Assembly: GCF_034670005.1 (NCBI RefSeq)
Contig: NZ_JAXMOH010000001.1
Span: 372,001-436,000, forward strand
Length of the DNA stretch: 64,000 nucleotides
DNA from: Thalassobius sp034670005
Lineage (GTDB): Bacteria; Pseudomonadota; Alphaproteobacteria; Rhodobacterales; Rhodobacteraceae
Reading direction: 5' to 3'
Below, in pieces: positions 27,006 through 36,159 of this stretch; the first letter of the stretch is position 1; each line of letters begins with the position of its first letter. The notes beneath the pieces are model-generated. The model made no database searches. It saw only the letters and a list, made by a program, of their open reading frames with translations, and was not told where the DNA came from. Both the position numbers and the translations under genes were made by a program.

Positions 27006-27887
27006 ATGATTGCGCCGCGCCGCTTCCTGCCTTCAATCAATTCTCTGCTGGCGCTGGAAGCCGTTGATCGCCTTGGCACTGCAACCGCTGCTGCGCAGGA
27101 ACTGGCATTGACCCATTCGGCGGTCAGTCGGCAATTGAAAGTGCTGGAGGAACAGATCGGCGTGACGATGTTTGTCCGCGACGGCAAGGTCCTGCGCCTG
27201 ACACCTGCGGGCGAAGCCTATGCCAACTCGGTCAGGGATCTGTTGCAAAGCCTCGCGCGGGCCAGCCTGAAACTCAAAGCGACGGGCGGGCGCAGCAGTC
27301 TCAATATCGCAATCCTGCCGACTTTCGGCATGTATTGGCTGAACCCCAGGCTGCGCGCCTTCTCAAAACTCTATCCCGATATCCAGGTCAACCAGAGCAC
27401 GCGGTTGACCCAGCTGGATTTCGAACGGGAAAATTTTGACGCCGCGCTGCATTTCGGAACCAAGGACTGGGTCGGCGTAAATTACCTGCCGCTGGCCAGC
27501 GAACGGGTCATTGCGGTCTGTGCGCCTGACTTAGTCAAAGACCTGCCTGTGCCGCCCGAACGCCTGCTCGACCTCCCGCTGCTGCATCTCGACAGCCGAC
27601 CCGGCGCATGGGAAGCGTGGTTCGCCAGCCATGGACTTGAAGCAGATCGGCTGCGGGGGATGCTGTTTGATCAGTTCACCAATCTGGCCGAGGCCGCCGC
27701 GCTGGGATTTGGTGTCGCGCTCCTGCCCGAGTTTCTGGCCAGAACCGAACTGTCCCGAGGTCGGCTGGTGCCAGCAAGTTCGGGCTACATTGATGTCGAG
27801 GGCACTTATTATCTGGTCTGGCCCAAATCCATAGCCGCCAGCGATACCCTCAAGAAGCTGATCGACTGGATACAGCAACCGCTTTGA
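27006..27887 (+). CDS. LysR family transcriptional regulator (GcvA-like)
   Basis: A 293-residue regulator with an N-terminal helix-turn-helix (RLGTATAAAQELALTHSAVS, about 20-39) and a periplasmic-binding-like effector domain (FERENFDAALHFG; ALGFGVALLP). The ATG at 27006 has GGAG nine bases upstream; an earlier in-frame codon at 26955 lacks one. It is divergent from the ama genes. A perfect inverted repeat AATGT-N5-ACATT at 26977-26991 sits just before its ribosome site and may be an autoregulatory site. Control of amaBA is inferred from position. Confidence 0.85.
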   Translation: MIAPRRFLPSINSLLALEAVDRLGTATAAAQELALTHSAVSRQLKVLEEQIGVTMFVRDGKVLRLTPAGEAYANSVRDLLQSLARASLKLKATGGRSSLNIAILPTFGMYWLNPRLRAFSKLYPDIQVNQSTRLTQLDFERENFDAALHFGTKDWVGVNYLPLASERVIAVCAPDLVKDLPVPPERLLDLPLLHLDSRPGAWEAWFASHGLEADRLRGMLFDQFTNLAEAAALGFGVALLPEFLARTELSRGRLVPASSGYIDVEGTYYLVWPKSIAASDTLKKLIDWIQQPL

Positions 27888-27906
27888 GGGTCAATGACAC
27901 AGGTTC

Positions 27907-29025
27907 TTAGCCTTCCTTCGCGATCGGCCGGAACAAGGATTGAGCGGTATAAACCAGCACCGCAAACCCGACCGCGCCAGCGGTACCAATCCCAAGCAGC
28001 ACGATCACATCGACCGGCCCCGTCAATGCCCGCGCTGCACCGCCGTTCCCGATCAATCGCGGGCGGCAGTCTTCGCGCCATGTCTGCATCTCTTCCAGTA
28101 CGGCTTCGCCAGCGGCCTTGTCATGCCAAGCCGCAGCCAGATCGCGCAACGGCTGAAAATAATCTGGGGCCAGAAGTAAAAGGAAGAAACCGGCAAACGG
28201 GTCCAGCCCCCGCCCCCATGTGCCCCAAGCGATTTGATCCAGCAACGTAAACCCGACCCAGACCGCGATCATGGCAACGCCCAGGGCTGAAAAAAGCTCC
28301 AACACTGTTGATGACAAAAGGGCAATGCGCAGCACCGCCATGGTACGTTCGCGCAACGTTTCAGAGGCGCGTTCGAAACTTTGTACCACCGGGTCCCCTG
28401 CACCGATCAAACGCAGGTCGTAAAGACCGGCAAGCCGGTCAACCAACAAATCGCTCAGCGCACCGATTTCAACCATCTGACGCTTGCTTGCATTCCGCGC
28501 GGCCCAACCGACCAGCGCCATGAAAAGCGGGATCGACGGACCCGCCATCACCAAATCCACCGCACAGGCCCAACTGTATCAAAGGGTGATCAAAAGGATG
28601 ATCACCGGCATCACGGAAACCCGCATCCGCGCCGGGCTATAGCGCATTAGATAAGGCCGCAATGCCTCTAGCTTTTCACTTGCCAGCACGGCAACAGCCC
28701 CGGACCCACCGATGACAGACGCGCCCGTCACTGCCGTTTCGCCATCGACCAGTTCGCCGCTCAGGCGGGTCAGGGTGGCTTCGGCATCCTCGAACAGTCG
28801 CCGCTGTGAAAACGCGTGAAGCGCGGCGCGCAATATCGCCAGCGCAAGAAATGCAGCAGCCGCAAGAAAGGGCGACATTCCTCGCCCCTGCAAGAGTGCG
28901 GCGAGAGCGCTGGCAATCACAGCCGCCTGTAACGGTCAGATCAGCGCCGCCGCCAACGACAACTTTGATCTCACTGACCGTTGCGGGCCTGTGGAAACTA
29001 CCTCTACCGAATTGGATTGCGCCAT
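27907..29025 (-). pseudogene. cydD: cydD remnant (thiol reductant ABC exporter, membrane domain only)
   Basis: Read from the ATG at 29025, one frame shows the CydD membrane domain: PLQAAVIASALAALLQGRG, RRLFEDAEATLTRLSGE, ARMRVSVMPVIILL, then ALVGWAA, SSTVLELFSALGVAM and PLRDLAAAWHDKA. Two in-frame TGA codons (28936-28938 and 28579-28581) interrupt it, both where the family usually has Trp. The C-terminal nucleotide-binding domain is missing: after residue ~340 the frame reads an unrelated hydrophobic tail and stops. No cydC or cydAB is nearby. This is a decayed gene. In intact form CydDC exports glutathione/cysteine for cytochrome bd assembly. Confidence 0.8.
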
Positions 29026-29082
29026 GCCGGGATTATAGCTGTATTTCCGGTGCGTATTTATAGCGGCGTGCGCATTCGCGTC

Positions 29083-29096
29083 TTGATCTGCATCAA
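29083..29096. promoter_or_regulatory. Perfect FNR/FnrL box
   Basis: TTGATCTGCATCAA matches the FNR consensus TTGAT-N4-ATCAA in every position. It lies 58 bp upstream of the broken cydD start and 51 bp upstream of the Rrf2 gene start, a position from which it could serve either direction. Oxygen control by FNR/FnrL is inferred. Confidence 0.8.
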
Positions 29097-29146
29097 CGAA
29101 AACTTGCATAGCTGATACGACAATTGGTCATAGCTGGGAGGCCGGA

Positions 29147-29644
29147 ATGCGACTGACAACAAGAACAAATCTGGCGGCACGGGTTTTGATGTTCTGCGCG
29201 ACGAACCCTGACCGGACCGTACGAACATCAGATATCGCGGAACAGTGTAACAGTTCCTCCAACCATGTGGCCCATGTGGTTCAACAGCTCCAATCGGATG
29301 GCTTCGTCGAAACGCTACGCGGCCGGTCCGGGGGGCTGCGCTTGGCCAAGCCGCCGGAAACCATTTCGATCGGGGAGGTGTTCCGCCTGTTTGAAACCAC
29401 GATCCCGTTCGCGGAATGCTTTGACACCGCCACGAATACCTGCCCACTGACAGAAGGTTGCAGGTTGCGCGGTTTCATCCAGCGGGCGCTGGATGCCTTT
29501 TATCATGAACTCGACATGGTCACGCTGGATGATCTGGTACGCGGGAATTGCGGGTTGCAGGAACTGCTGTCTATGGGCGAACGGCTGACCGCGGATTGCA
29601 AAACCGGCGGAGACCATAGTGACACCATTGCCGATGCCGCTTAA
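29147..29644 (+). CDS. Rrf2 family regulator, NsrR-like
   Basis: A 165-residue winged-helix regulator. The helix-turn-helix spans about 25-50 and the wing GRSGGLRLAKPP about 59-70. Three cysteines, Cys91, Cys99 and Cys105 (CPLTEGC), are placed as in NsrR/IscR proteins that ligate an iron-sulphur cluster. NsrR senses nitric oxide; assignment here rests on the C-terminal cysteine pattern and on a nitrate reductase operon elsewhere in the window. A perfect FNR box lies upstream. The divergent neighbour is a dead cydD, so its present targets are probably elsewhere. Confidence 0.8.
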   Translation: MRLTTRTNLAARVLMFCATNPDRTVRTSDIAEQCNSSSNHVAHVVQQLQSDGFVETLRGRSGGLRLAKPPETISIGEVFRLFETTIPFAECFDTATNTCPLTEGCRLRGFIQRALDAFYHELDMVTLDDLVRGNCGLQELLSMGERLTADCKTGGDHSDTIADAA

Positions 29645-29675
29645 TCGCCTGGCAGGACAAGCCGCGCCGACTTGA

Positions 29676-30359
29676 TCAAAGTTCGGGCGCGATCAGCTCC
29701 GCGACAAGGCCGTCCAGATGCAATTTCGCGCCGGTGACCGCCTGCAAATCCTGCACCGAAATTTCGGATAGTTTTTCTCGCAACACGAAACGGCCCCCGT
29801 CGATATCCACCACAGCAAGCGAGGTATAGACCCGCGTCACGCATCCCACACCGGTCAGCGGCAGGCTACAGCCTTCAACCAGTTTGGGTGCGCCCTTTCT
29901 GGTGACATGATCGGTCAGAACTGCGACCCGCTTGGCCCCATGGACCAGATCCATCGCGCCGCCGACCGCAGGAATGCCACCCTTGCCGGTTGACCAGTTC
30001 GCCAAATCCCCGTTCTGGGCGACTTCGTAGGCTCCAAGGATCGCCACATCCAGATGGCCGCCGCGCACCATGGAAAAGCTGTCGGCGTGATGGAAAAATG
30101 ACGATCCGGGACGGGTGGTGACCGCCTTCTTGCCGGCGTTGATGCAATCCCAGTCTTCTTCGCCCGGTGCCGGGGCAGGGCCGAAATCCAACACCCCATT
30201 TTCGCTGTGGAAAATTGCCTGCCGCCCCTCGGGCTGAAACTGCGCCACCATTTCCGGAAAGCCGATACCGAGATTGACATAGGCGCCATCTGCAATGTCC
30301 TGTGCCGCGCGCCACGCGATTTGAGCGTTAGACAGTTTGATTTGTGAAATATCGATCAT
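29676..30359 (-). CDS. pcaJ: 3-oxoadipate CoA-transferase subunit B
   Basis: Beta subunit (227 residues) of the family I CoA-transferase that moves CoA from succinyl-CoA to 3-oxoadipate in the beta-ketoadipate pathway. The catalytic glutamate is in the SENG motif (FHSENGVLDFG, about 52-62). GGHLDVAILGAYEV is a typical family block. It overlaps pcaI by 4 bp (ATGA), so the two chains are co-translated. Acetoacetate CoA-transferase (ScoB) is a close alternative, but the IclR neighbour and PcaI similarity favour pca. Confidence 0.85.
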   Translation of the reverse strand: MIDISQIKLSNAQIAWRAAQDIADGAYVNLGIGFPEMVAQFQPEGRQAIFHSENGVLDFGPAPAPGEEDWDCINAGKKAVTTRPGSSFFHHADSFSMVRGGHLDVAILGAYEVAQNGDLANWSTGKGGIPAVGGAMDLVHGAKRVAVLTDHVTRKGAPKLVEGCSLPLTGVGCVTRVYTSLAVVDIDGGRFVLREKLSEISVQDLQAVTGAKLHLDGLVAELIAPEL

Positions 30360-31063
30360 GGGTAAACGGCCTCCGCCCGGTTAAGCACTTCTTCCTGCTG
30401 CGGCGCGGGCACTTCGACCACGTGATCCACAAATATCCCCGGGGTGATAACCTGTTCAGGATCGATTCCGCCCAGACCGACGACTTCGGTCGCCTGCACA
30501 ATGGTTGTATTGGCTGCCATGGCCATGATCGGATTGAAATTTCGCGCTGCCATCCGATACGTCAGGTTACCATGCGGATCGGCTGCGTTCGCCTTGATCA
30601 GCGCGAAATCGGCCTTGAGCCAACGTTCCTGCACATACATTCGCCCATCGAATTCCGCGACAGGTTTGCCCTCTGCCAGATCGGTGCCGTAACTGGTCGG
30701 CGTATAAAAGGCCGGGATACCAGAGCCGCCCGCGCGAATACGTTCGGCCAAGGTGCCCTGCGGCACCAGTTCCAAAGCGATTGTACCGGCGCGATAGCGT
30801 TCGGTGAAAACCTCCGTATTGGCGCCGCGCGGGAAAGAACAGATCAGCTTGTCCACCTGCCCCTGCTCGATCAGCGCGGCAAGCCCCACATGGCCATTGC
30901 CAGCGTTGTTATTCACCACGGTCAGGCCCTTGGCTCCGTGATCGACCAGTGCGTGAATCAGTTCGATCGGCGCGCCCGATCCGCCGAAACCGCCGATCAT
31001 CACCGTGGCGCCGTCGGGAATGCGCGACACGGCCTCGGTGACTGAGGCCAATCTCTTGTCCAT
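30356..31063 (-). CDS. pcaI: 3-oxoadipate CoA-transferase subunit A
   Basis: Alpha subunit of 235 residues with the CoA-transferase blocks VMIGGFGGSGAP (about 21-32), NNNAGNGHVGLA and KLICSFPRGA, all close to PcaI of Pseudomonas. The ATG at 31063 has AAGGA seven bases upstream; the longer open frame reads through the spacer and was rejected. It works as a heterodimer with PcaJ. It is divergent from an IclR-type gene at 31195. No other pca genes lie in the window. Confidence 0.87.
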   Translation of the reverse strand: MDKRLASVTEAVSRIPDGATVMIGGFGGSGAPIELIHALVDHGAKGLTVVNNNAGNGHVGLAALIEQGQVDKLICSFPRGANTEVFTERYRAGTIALELVPQGTLAERIRAGGSGIPAFYTPTSYGTDLAEGKPVAEFDGRMYVQERWLKADFALIKANAADPHGNLTYRMAARNFNPIMAMAANTTIVQATEVVGLGGIDPEQVITPGIFVDHVVEVPAPQQEEVLNRAEAVYP

Positions 31064-31148
31064 GACATATCCTTCCATATTCACCGCGCAGGCAGCCCGG
31101 ATCTTATCCCATCGGTAAACGAGAAGGACGAAGTTGGGCCAGCGATTT

Positions 31149-31196
31149 TGTGCGCATCTTGACCTTTGTTCGATTTGTGCAAAAAACTGTGCGCAT
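31149..31196. promoter_or_regulatory. Direct repeats in the pcaI/IclR spacer
   Basis: TGTGCGCAT occurs twice (31149-31157 and 31188-31196), and a third TGTGC lies at 31176. A GTTCGAT element sits between them. Such repeats are candidate sites for the adjacent IclR regulator. The second copy covers its ATG, which would favour autorepression. Confidence 0.4.
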
Positions 31197-31950
31197 GGCG
31201 AACAAAACCGACACCATCGCTTCTTTCGCAAAGGGACTGCGCGTGCTGGAAAGTTTCGGCGCTGAACAGTCGCGGCTGTCGGTAGCCGACGTAGCCGCAG
31301 CGACCGGGCTGGACCGGGCGACAGCGCGGCGCTGCCTGCTTACGCTGCACGCCGAGGGCTATGCGGATTATGACGGCAAGTTCTTTACCCTGACCCCGCG
31401 CACGCTGCGTCTGGGCATGGGGGCGCTGGCCGCGTTGCCGTTGCCGCAAGTGGTACAGCCCTGGCTCGACCAGCTTACCGAACAAATCGGGCAATCCTGT
31501 TCCGTGTCGATTCTGGACGGAACGGAAATCGTATATCTTGCACGGGCGGCACAGCGGCGGGTGATGTCCATCGGGCTGATGCCGGGGTCGCGGTTGCCGG
31601 CCCATTGCACCTCGATGGGACGGGTTCTGCTGGCCGCGTTACCCGAACCGCAGGCGCGGCAGGTGATCGAAAATTCAGATCTGAGTCCACGCACCGCGTT
31701 TAGCCTGACCGATCCGGATGATATCATGGCGCGCATAGCTGAGGTGCGTCAGCAGGGCTATGCTTTGATCGATCAGGAAGTCGAATCCGGATTGCGGTCG
31801 ATCGCGGTGCCGGTGATTGACGCCCGAGGCGCGGTGGTAGCAGCACTGAACACCGGCATGGCGGCCACCGCGGACAGTACCGACTCGCTGGTGCGCAATT
31901 ACTTGCCCGCCCTGCAAAAAGTGCAGGCCGGGCTCCGGCGCGTATTGTGA
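31195..31950 (+). CDS. IclR family regulator, PcaR/PcaU-like
   Basis: A 251-residue regulator with an N-terminal winged helix (RLSVADVAAATGLDRATARR) and an IclR effector domain. The blocks SFAKGLRVLE at the start and MPGSRLPAHCTSMGRVLLA are typical of the PcaR/PcaU/PobR branch, which controls protocatechuate and beta-ketoadipate genes. It is divergent from pcaIJ. The ATG at 31195 begins the conserved region, but no ribosome site is visible before it or before the GTG at 31150. Translation may be leaderless or weak. Confidence 0.82.
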   Translation: MANKTDTIASFAKGLRVLESFGAEQSRLSVADVAAATGLDRATARRCLLTLHAEGYADYDGKFFTLTPRTLRLGMGALAALPLPQVVQPWLDQLTEQIGQSCSVSILDGTEIVYLARAAQRRVMSIGLMPGSRLPAHCTSMGRVLLAALPEPQARQVIENSDLSPRTAFSLTDPDDIMARIAEVRQQGYALIDQEVESGLRSIAVPVIDARGAVVAALNTGMAATADSTDSLVRNYLPALQKVQAGLRRVL

Positions 31951-31960
31951 CAGCGCTGGT

Positions 31961-33316
31961 TTAAGATACAGCTGCGAAACCTTGATCCAAGGCGCCCAGG
32001 ATTGTGTTCACATTCGTTTCGGACAGGATCAGCGGCGGCGACAGGATCACGTTATTGCCCGAAATCCGAACCATCGCGCCCGCCTCATAGGTCACGTTGT
32101 GCAACGTCGCGATGGTCTTTTTATCAATCGGCGTTTTCGTTTCGCGGTCCGCCACCAGTTCCAGCGCGCACATCAGCCCGTGACCGCCACGAACATCGCC
32201 TATCAGGTCATATTTTTCGCCAAGCTGCAGCAGCCCATCATAAAGCTGCTTACCCCGGACAGCAGCGTTGTCCTTGACCTGCAAGCGTTCGGTTTCCTTC
32301 AGGCAGGCAATGGCGGCCGCAGCGCCAACCGGATGGCCGGAATAGGTATAACCCGATCCGATAGCGGCCTTGCCGGTGCTGTCTTTTTCGAACACCTCGG
32401 CCACCGCATCCGAAACCATGACCGCGCCGAAGGGAAAATATCCGTTGGTGATGGCCTTGGCGGTGCACATCAGATCCGGCTGCACGCCCCAATGACGTGA
32501 CCCGGTCCAATCGCCGGTGCGACCGAAGGCGGTGATGACCTCGTCCGCGATCAGCAGGATACCGTGTTTCGAACAAATTTCGCGCACGCCGGGCATGAAG
32601 CTATGATGCGGCGGGATCACCCCGCCTGCGCCCAGCACCGGTTCCATGATGAAGGCCGCAATGGTGCCTGCCCCCTGAAAGGCAATCTCATCCTCCAGCG
32701 CGGCCAGGCAAAGCTGCGCCAGCCGTTCCGGATCGGTTTCATTGAACGGGTTTCGATAGGTATAAGGCGCCGGGATATGATAACAGCCGGGCATGAGCGG
32801 TTCATACTGAGTGCGGAAATTGGCGTTGCCATTGACGCTGGCGCCCAGAGTATGAGTGCCGTGGTAGCCTTTCTTGAGCGAAAGGTACTTTACCCGCCCT
32901 GCTTCGCCTCGGATCTTGTGATACTGCCGCGCCAGACGCAGTGCAATTTCGACGGAATCCGATCCACCCGAGGTAAAGAATGCGCGGCTCAGCCCTTCGG
33001 GTTCAAAGAAATCCTTCAGCATCTGGCTCAGTTCGATCACGGCATCGTTCGACGTGCCGCGGAAGATCGAATAATAGGGCAACTTGTCGAGCTGCGCTGC
33101 AATGGCCTGTTTCACCGGCGTGCATGAATACCCAAGATTGACGTTCCACAGGCCGCCGACCGCGTCCACCGTACGCTTGCCGTCGACATCGGTAATCTCG
33201 ACCCCTTCGCCTTCGACGATGATGTCGGGCGGATTGGCGATGCTGTCGCCGGGATGCGCCATCGGGTGCCACAGATTGCGGGCGTTATGCTCTTTGAGGA
33301 AATTTGCATCTTTCAT
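31961..33316 (-). CDS. Class III aminotransferase (omega-amino acid/polyamine type)
   Basis: A 451-residue PLP aminotransferase. The PLP lysine sits in CTAKAITNGYFPFGAV, the aspartate in LLIADEVITAFGRTG, and the substrate-side block VDAVGGLWNVNLGYS near the N-terminus is typical of omega-amino acid:pyruvate and putrescine transaminases. The ATG at 33316 has AAGGTG six bases upstream; the GTG at 33325 lies inside that site. It is last in an eight-gene operon and would oxidise an amine or omega-amino acid to a semialdehyde for the divergent aldehyde dehydrogenase. The true substrate is unknown. Confidence 0.85.
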   Translation of the reverse strand: MKDANFLKEHNARNLWHPMAHPGDSIANPPDIIVEGEGVEITDVDGKRTVDAVGGLWNVNLGYSCTPVKQAIAAQLDKLPYYSIFRGTSNDAVIELSQMLKDFFEPEGLSRAFFTSGGSDSVEIALRLARQYHKIRGEAGRVKYLSLKKGYHGTHTLGASVNGNANFRTQYEPLMPGCYHIPAPYTYRNPFNETDPERLAQLCLAALEDEIAFQGAGTIAAFIMEPVLGAGGVIPPHHSFMPGVREICSKHGILLIADEVITAFGRTGDWTGSRHWGVQPDLMCTAKAITNGYFPFGAVMVSDAVAEVFEKDSTGKAAIGSGYTYSGHPVGAAAAIACLKETERLQVKDNAAVRGKQLYDGLLQLGEKYDLIGDVRGGHGLMCALELVADRETKTPIDKKTIATLHNVTYEAGAMVRISGNNVILSPPLILSETNVNTILGALDQGFAAVS

Positions 33317-33328
33317 ATCGGTCACCTT

Positions 33329-34129
33329 CTATTCGATATGCGTCGGCTCAAACATTGGCCGGTGGGCACTGGGGAAATCCGGGTATTGTCCGCCCAGAGA
33401 GCGGGTGGCCGAGCGGGCGGCCTCGCTTAGCTTGGGCGTGATCGTGCGCATACGGTCGAAATCGGCACGGACCAGAGGCACGGCAACGGCAATCGCGCCA
33501 ACCACCTGCCCGTTTTCGCCAAACAACGGTGCGGCCTGCGATGCGACCTCCTGATCGAAGGTGCTGTCGAGCTGGCTCCAGCCGGTTCGGCGAACCTGCT
33601 CTATCATATGTCGCAGGACGGCCGGGTTGGTGATCGTCTTGCTGGTCAACGCCTTGAGCGGCTGGCTCAGCAACTGATCGCGCAGCGCCTCAGGCAAAAA
33701 GGACAGCGCAGCAAGCCCGCTGGACGTGGCGTGCAAAGGCAAGGTCTCGGATTCGTCGAAATGTACCTGCGTCCCGTGCAGCCGCGGGTCGGAATGAAAA
33801 ACGGGCGACAGCAGGTCCCCCTGCAACAGCGAAGCATGGGCAAGTTCCCCCACTGCTTCGGCCAGTTCGAACACGATGGGGCGCAACAAGGCGCGCACCG
33901 GGAAGGCCGCCTCTCGCACCGCCGACAGCCGCAGCAGCGCCGGCCCCAGACGATAGGCGCGGCTGGACGGATCCTGTTCGAGAAATCCGTTTTCCTCCAG
34001 CTCGCTCAGATGGCGATGCACTGTGGCTTTGTCGCGTCCGCTAAGGCGCACGAATTCGCCCAGACCGATCTCGGACCGGGTTGAGGAGAACTGATTAAGC
34101 AGCTCCAATGCCTTGGTGATGGTTCCCAT
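33329..34129 (-). CDS. IclR family transcriptional regulator
   Basis: A 266-residue regulator with a winged helix (EFVRLSGRDKATVHRHLSEL, about 25-44) and an IclR effector domain (LPLHATSSGLAAL; FDQEVASQAAPLFG). It is encoded inside the catabolic operon, between the amidotransferase (9-bp gap) and aminotransferase (12-bp gap), so it is probably autoregulated. It is the best candidate to bind the paired GGTTCA-N5-TGAACC palindromes at 40558-40574 and 40686-40702, which is inference. The effector would be an operon substrate or intermediate. Confidence 0.85.
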   Translation of the reverse strand: MGTITKALELLNQFSSTRSEIGLGEFVRLSGRDKATVHRHLSELEENGFLEQDPSSRAYRLGPALLRLSAVREAAFPVRALLRPIVFELAEAVGELAHASLLQGDLLSPVFHSDPRLHGTQVHFDESETLPLHATSSGLAALSFLPEALRDQLLSQPLKALTSKTITNPAVLRHMIEQVRRTGWSQLDSTFDQEVASQAAPLFGENGQVVGAIAVAVPLVRADFDRMRTITPKLSEAARSATRSLGGQYPDFPSAHRPMFEPTHIE

Positions 34130-34138
34130 GTCTGCCCC

Positions 34139-34858
34139 CTACTCTGCCCGACGCGCCGACGCATAGTCGAAGAAGCGGGCGAGTTCACCGGCAAAAAGGC
34201 CGCTATCAGCAGGCTGCGTCAGAGACGCCCGAGCAGACGCGGTAACAGCCTGCCCGACCTCATCGGCATATTCCTCGACCAGATCGGTGATGAAGTCACG
34301 GGTCATCTCCGGATGGTGCTGCACGGAAAAAACCGTTTCGTTCAATTCAAATCCGGCGATGGGGCAGCCCGGCCCTTCGAACAACACGCGCGCGCCTTGG
34401 GGAACATCCCCGACCTGCTCACTATGCGAACCGTAAAGCGAAAACTGTGGCTCCGGCCCGGACCACGGTGCCTGCGCGACCCGGCTCAGCTCCAGTCGGC
34501 CATGGCCCCATCCAAGCGGATTGGGAATGATCGAAGCGCCCAGCACCTTGGCAATCATCTGGTGCCCGAAACAGGCCCCGAAGAGAGGTTGCCCAGCGGC
34601 AATCATCTGGCGGATCAACTCTTCCAGCCGCAGCATCCACGGCAAACCGGCCAGAACCGAAGCCGGGCTGCCGGTAATCATGACACCGTCGAACGATCCG
34701 ATATCCGATGGAAATTCCTCGCGGCAGACCCAGAACGGCACAGTGCTCCAGTCTGGTCGCGCCTTTGCAATCAAAGCCGCGAATTTTTCGCCATCATCGG
34801 GGCGGGCGCGGGAAAAGGCGCTATCGTCGGTATTGGTGATGAGAGTGGCAAGCCGCAT
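34139..34858 (-). CDS. Class I glutamine amidotransferase-like protein
   Basis: A 239-residue protein with the class I triad: Cys96 in GACFGHQ, His182 in QHHPEM and Glu184. Relatives include PuuD, which hydrolyses gamma-glutamyl-GABA, and TdnT/AtdA2-type proteins that partner glutamine synthetase homologues in amine degradation. The ATG at 34858 is one base past the synthetase stop, indicating translational coupling. The likely role is removal of a gamma-glutamyl group, or regulation of gamma-glutamylamide levels. A biosynthetic amidotransferase is less likely because no synthase partner is present. Confidence 0.8.
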   Translation of the reverse strand: MRLATLITNTDDSAFSRARPDDGEKFAALIAKARPDWSTVPFWVCREEFPSDIGSFDGVMITGSPASVLAGLPWMLRLEELIRQMIAAGQPLFGACFGHQMIAKVLGASIIPNPLGWGHGRLELSRVAQAPWSGPEPQFSLYGSHSEQVGDVPQGARVLFEGPGCPIAGFELNETVFSVQHHPEMTRDFITDLVEEYADEVGQAVTASARASLTQPADSGLFAGELARFFDYASARRAE

Positions 34859-34859
34859 A

Positions 34860-36152
34860 TCAGACAAACCACACATAAAAATCCAACAATGCATCGGGTT
34901 CCAGATCGCGGGTCTTGCGGTATTCACGTTCCTTCATGAAAGCGTGGTTCTCAACCAGTTCAGGGCCCACCGCCTGCACCAACGCGGTATCGGCCTGCAA
35001 ATCGCGCACTGCGGCGCGCAAGTTTGCGGCCACGCCCTGACGTGCATCGGTGGTGTCGAACCCATCGCCGGTTTCGATCGGAGGCAGGGGCAGCTTACCT
35101 TCATAGCCCAGCCGTGCGGCCTGCAACACGGCGGCCGTGGCGGTATACGGGTTGGCGCTGGCATCGGCCATCCGATGTTCAAGCCGCGCCTTGACCCCAC
35201 CTTCGCAGGACACCCGGGTTGTCACTGCCCGGTGATCCCCGCCCCAGTTCTGCCAATAGCCGGACAATGATCCGGGTTGCAGCCGCAAATAGGATGTGGC
35301 GGTCGGCGCAATCAGGCCTGCCAGCCCCTTGTGGTGATGTACCAGCCCGCCAAGACAGCCGCGGGCAAGATCGTTCAGATGGTCCGGTCCGCCCAAAGGA
35401 CCACTGGCCAGTGCGTTCTGGCCGTTGCCATCGGTGAAGGAAAAGTTGATATGCATGCCCGACCCGCCCATTTCAGCGATCGGTTTCGGCATGAAGGTCA
35501 GGATCATACCGTGATCCAGCGCGACCTCGCGCGCCATCAGGCGAAACAGCACGATATCGTCCACCGCCTTCAGAGCATCATCGAAGGACAGCGTATATTC
35601 GAATTGCGGGCTGTCATATTCCGCCGTGATCATGTCCAGCCGGAATCCCATTTCCTCGGCCTTGCGCCAGATCAGATCGTTGACCCGCATCGGGTCCGAG
35701 AATGGGCCGGTCCCATAGACCACGCCGCCGGGGGCGTCATAGGGTCTGAGCCTGCCGCTTTCGTCGCCTTGCAGCGCATAGGCTTCGAGTTCGATACCGA
35801 CCTTGGGGTTCAGCCCATGCGCCTGCCAATCCGCGATAGCGCGTTTCAACGCCCCGCGCGGACAAAGCCCCATCGGCGCGCCTTCGGTGTCATACAGATC
35901 GCCCAGAACCACCTTGGTCGCGGGTTCCCAGCTATCGCGGATATCAGCGGCCTGCCAGCGCAGCTCCATATCCGGCATCCCATCGCGCACCTTTGCATGC
36001 GGGGCATCCAACAACAGGTCGCGGTCATAATGCACGCCAAAGGTGGCGCGGGCAAAGCGCGAAGCATCGTCGCCAATCTTGGAACCGGGCAGGTATTTCC
36101 CGCGCGGGATGGAAAGATGGTCGATGAAAAGAGCGCGAAGACGATCTGACAT
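34860..36152 (-). CDS. Glutamine synthetase family protein (gamma-glutamylamide synthetase-like)
   Basis: A 430-residue member of the glutamine synthetase superfamily. Active-site landmarks are visible: GIELEAYAL and AEYDSPQFE (metal-binding Glu), MHINFSF (the glutamate-binding loop, as G-S-G-M-H) and ARLEHRMADASANPYTATAA. The family includes PuuA and IpuC, which join glutamate to amines using ATP. Context (amidotransferase, aminotransferase, aldehyde dehydrogenase, transporter) strongly favours an amine ligase over nitrogen assimilation. It lies 7 bp after the P450 gene. The amine substrate is not identifiable from sequence. Confidence 0.85.
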   Translation of the reverse strand: MSDRLRALFIDHLSIPRGKYLPGSKIGDDASRFARATFGVHYDRDLLLDAPHAKVRDGMPDMELRWQAADIRDSWEPATKVVLGDLYDTEGAPMGLCPRGALKRAIADWQAHGLNPKVGIELEAYALQGDESGRLRPYDAPGGVVYGTGPFSDPMRVNDLIWRKAEEMGFRLDMITAEYDSPQFEYTLSFDDALKAVDDIVLFRLMAREVALDHGMILTFMPKPIAEMGGSGMHINFSFTDGNGQNALASGPLGGPDHLNDLARGCLGGLVHHHKGLAGLIAPTATSYLRLQPGSLSGYWQNWGGDHRAVTTRVSCEGGVKARLEHRMADASANPYTATAAVLQAARLGYEGKLPLPPIETGDGFDTTDARQGVAANLRAAVRDLQADTALVQAVGPELVENHAFMKEREYRKTRDLEPDALLDFYVWFV

Positions 36153-36159
36153 GAGGGCC

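Noticed and set aside
28579..28938. Selenocysteine or programmed read-through at the two TGA codons in cydD
   Set aside because: Both positions are Trp in the family, the gene also lacks its ATPase domain, and no SECIS-like hairpin was noticed. Decay is the simpler explanation.
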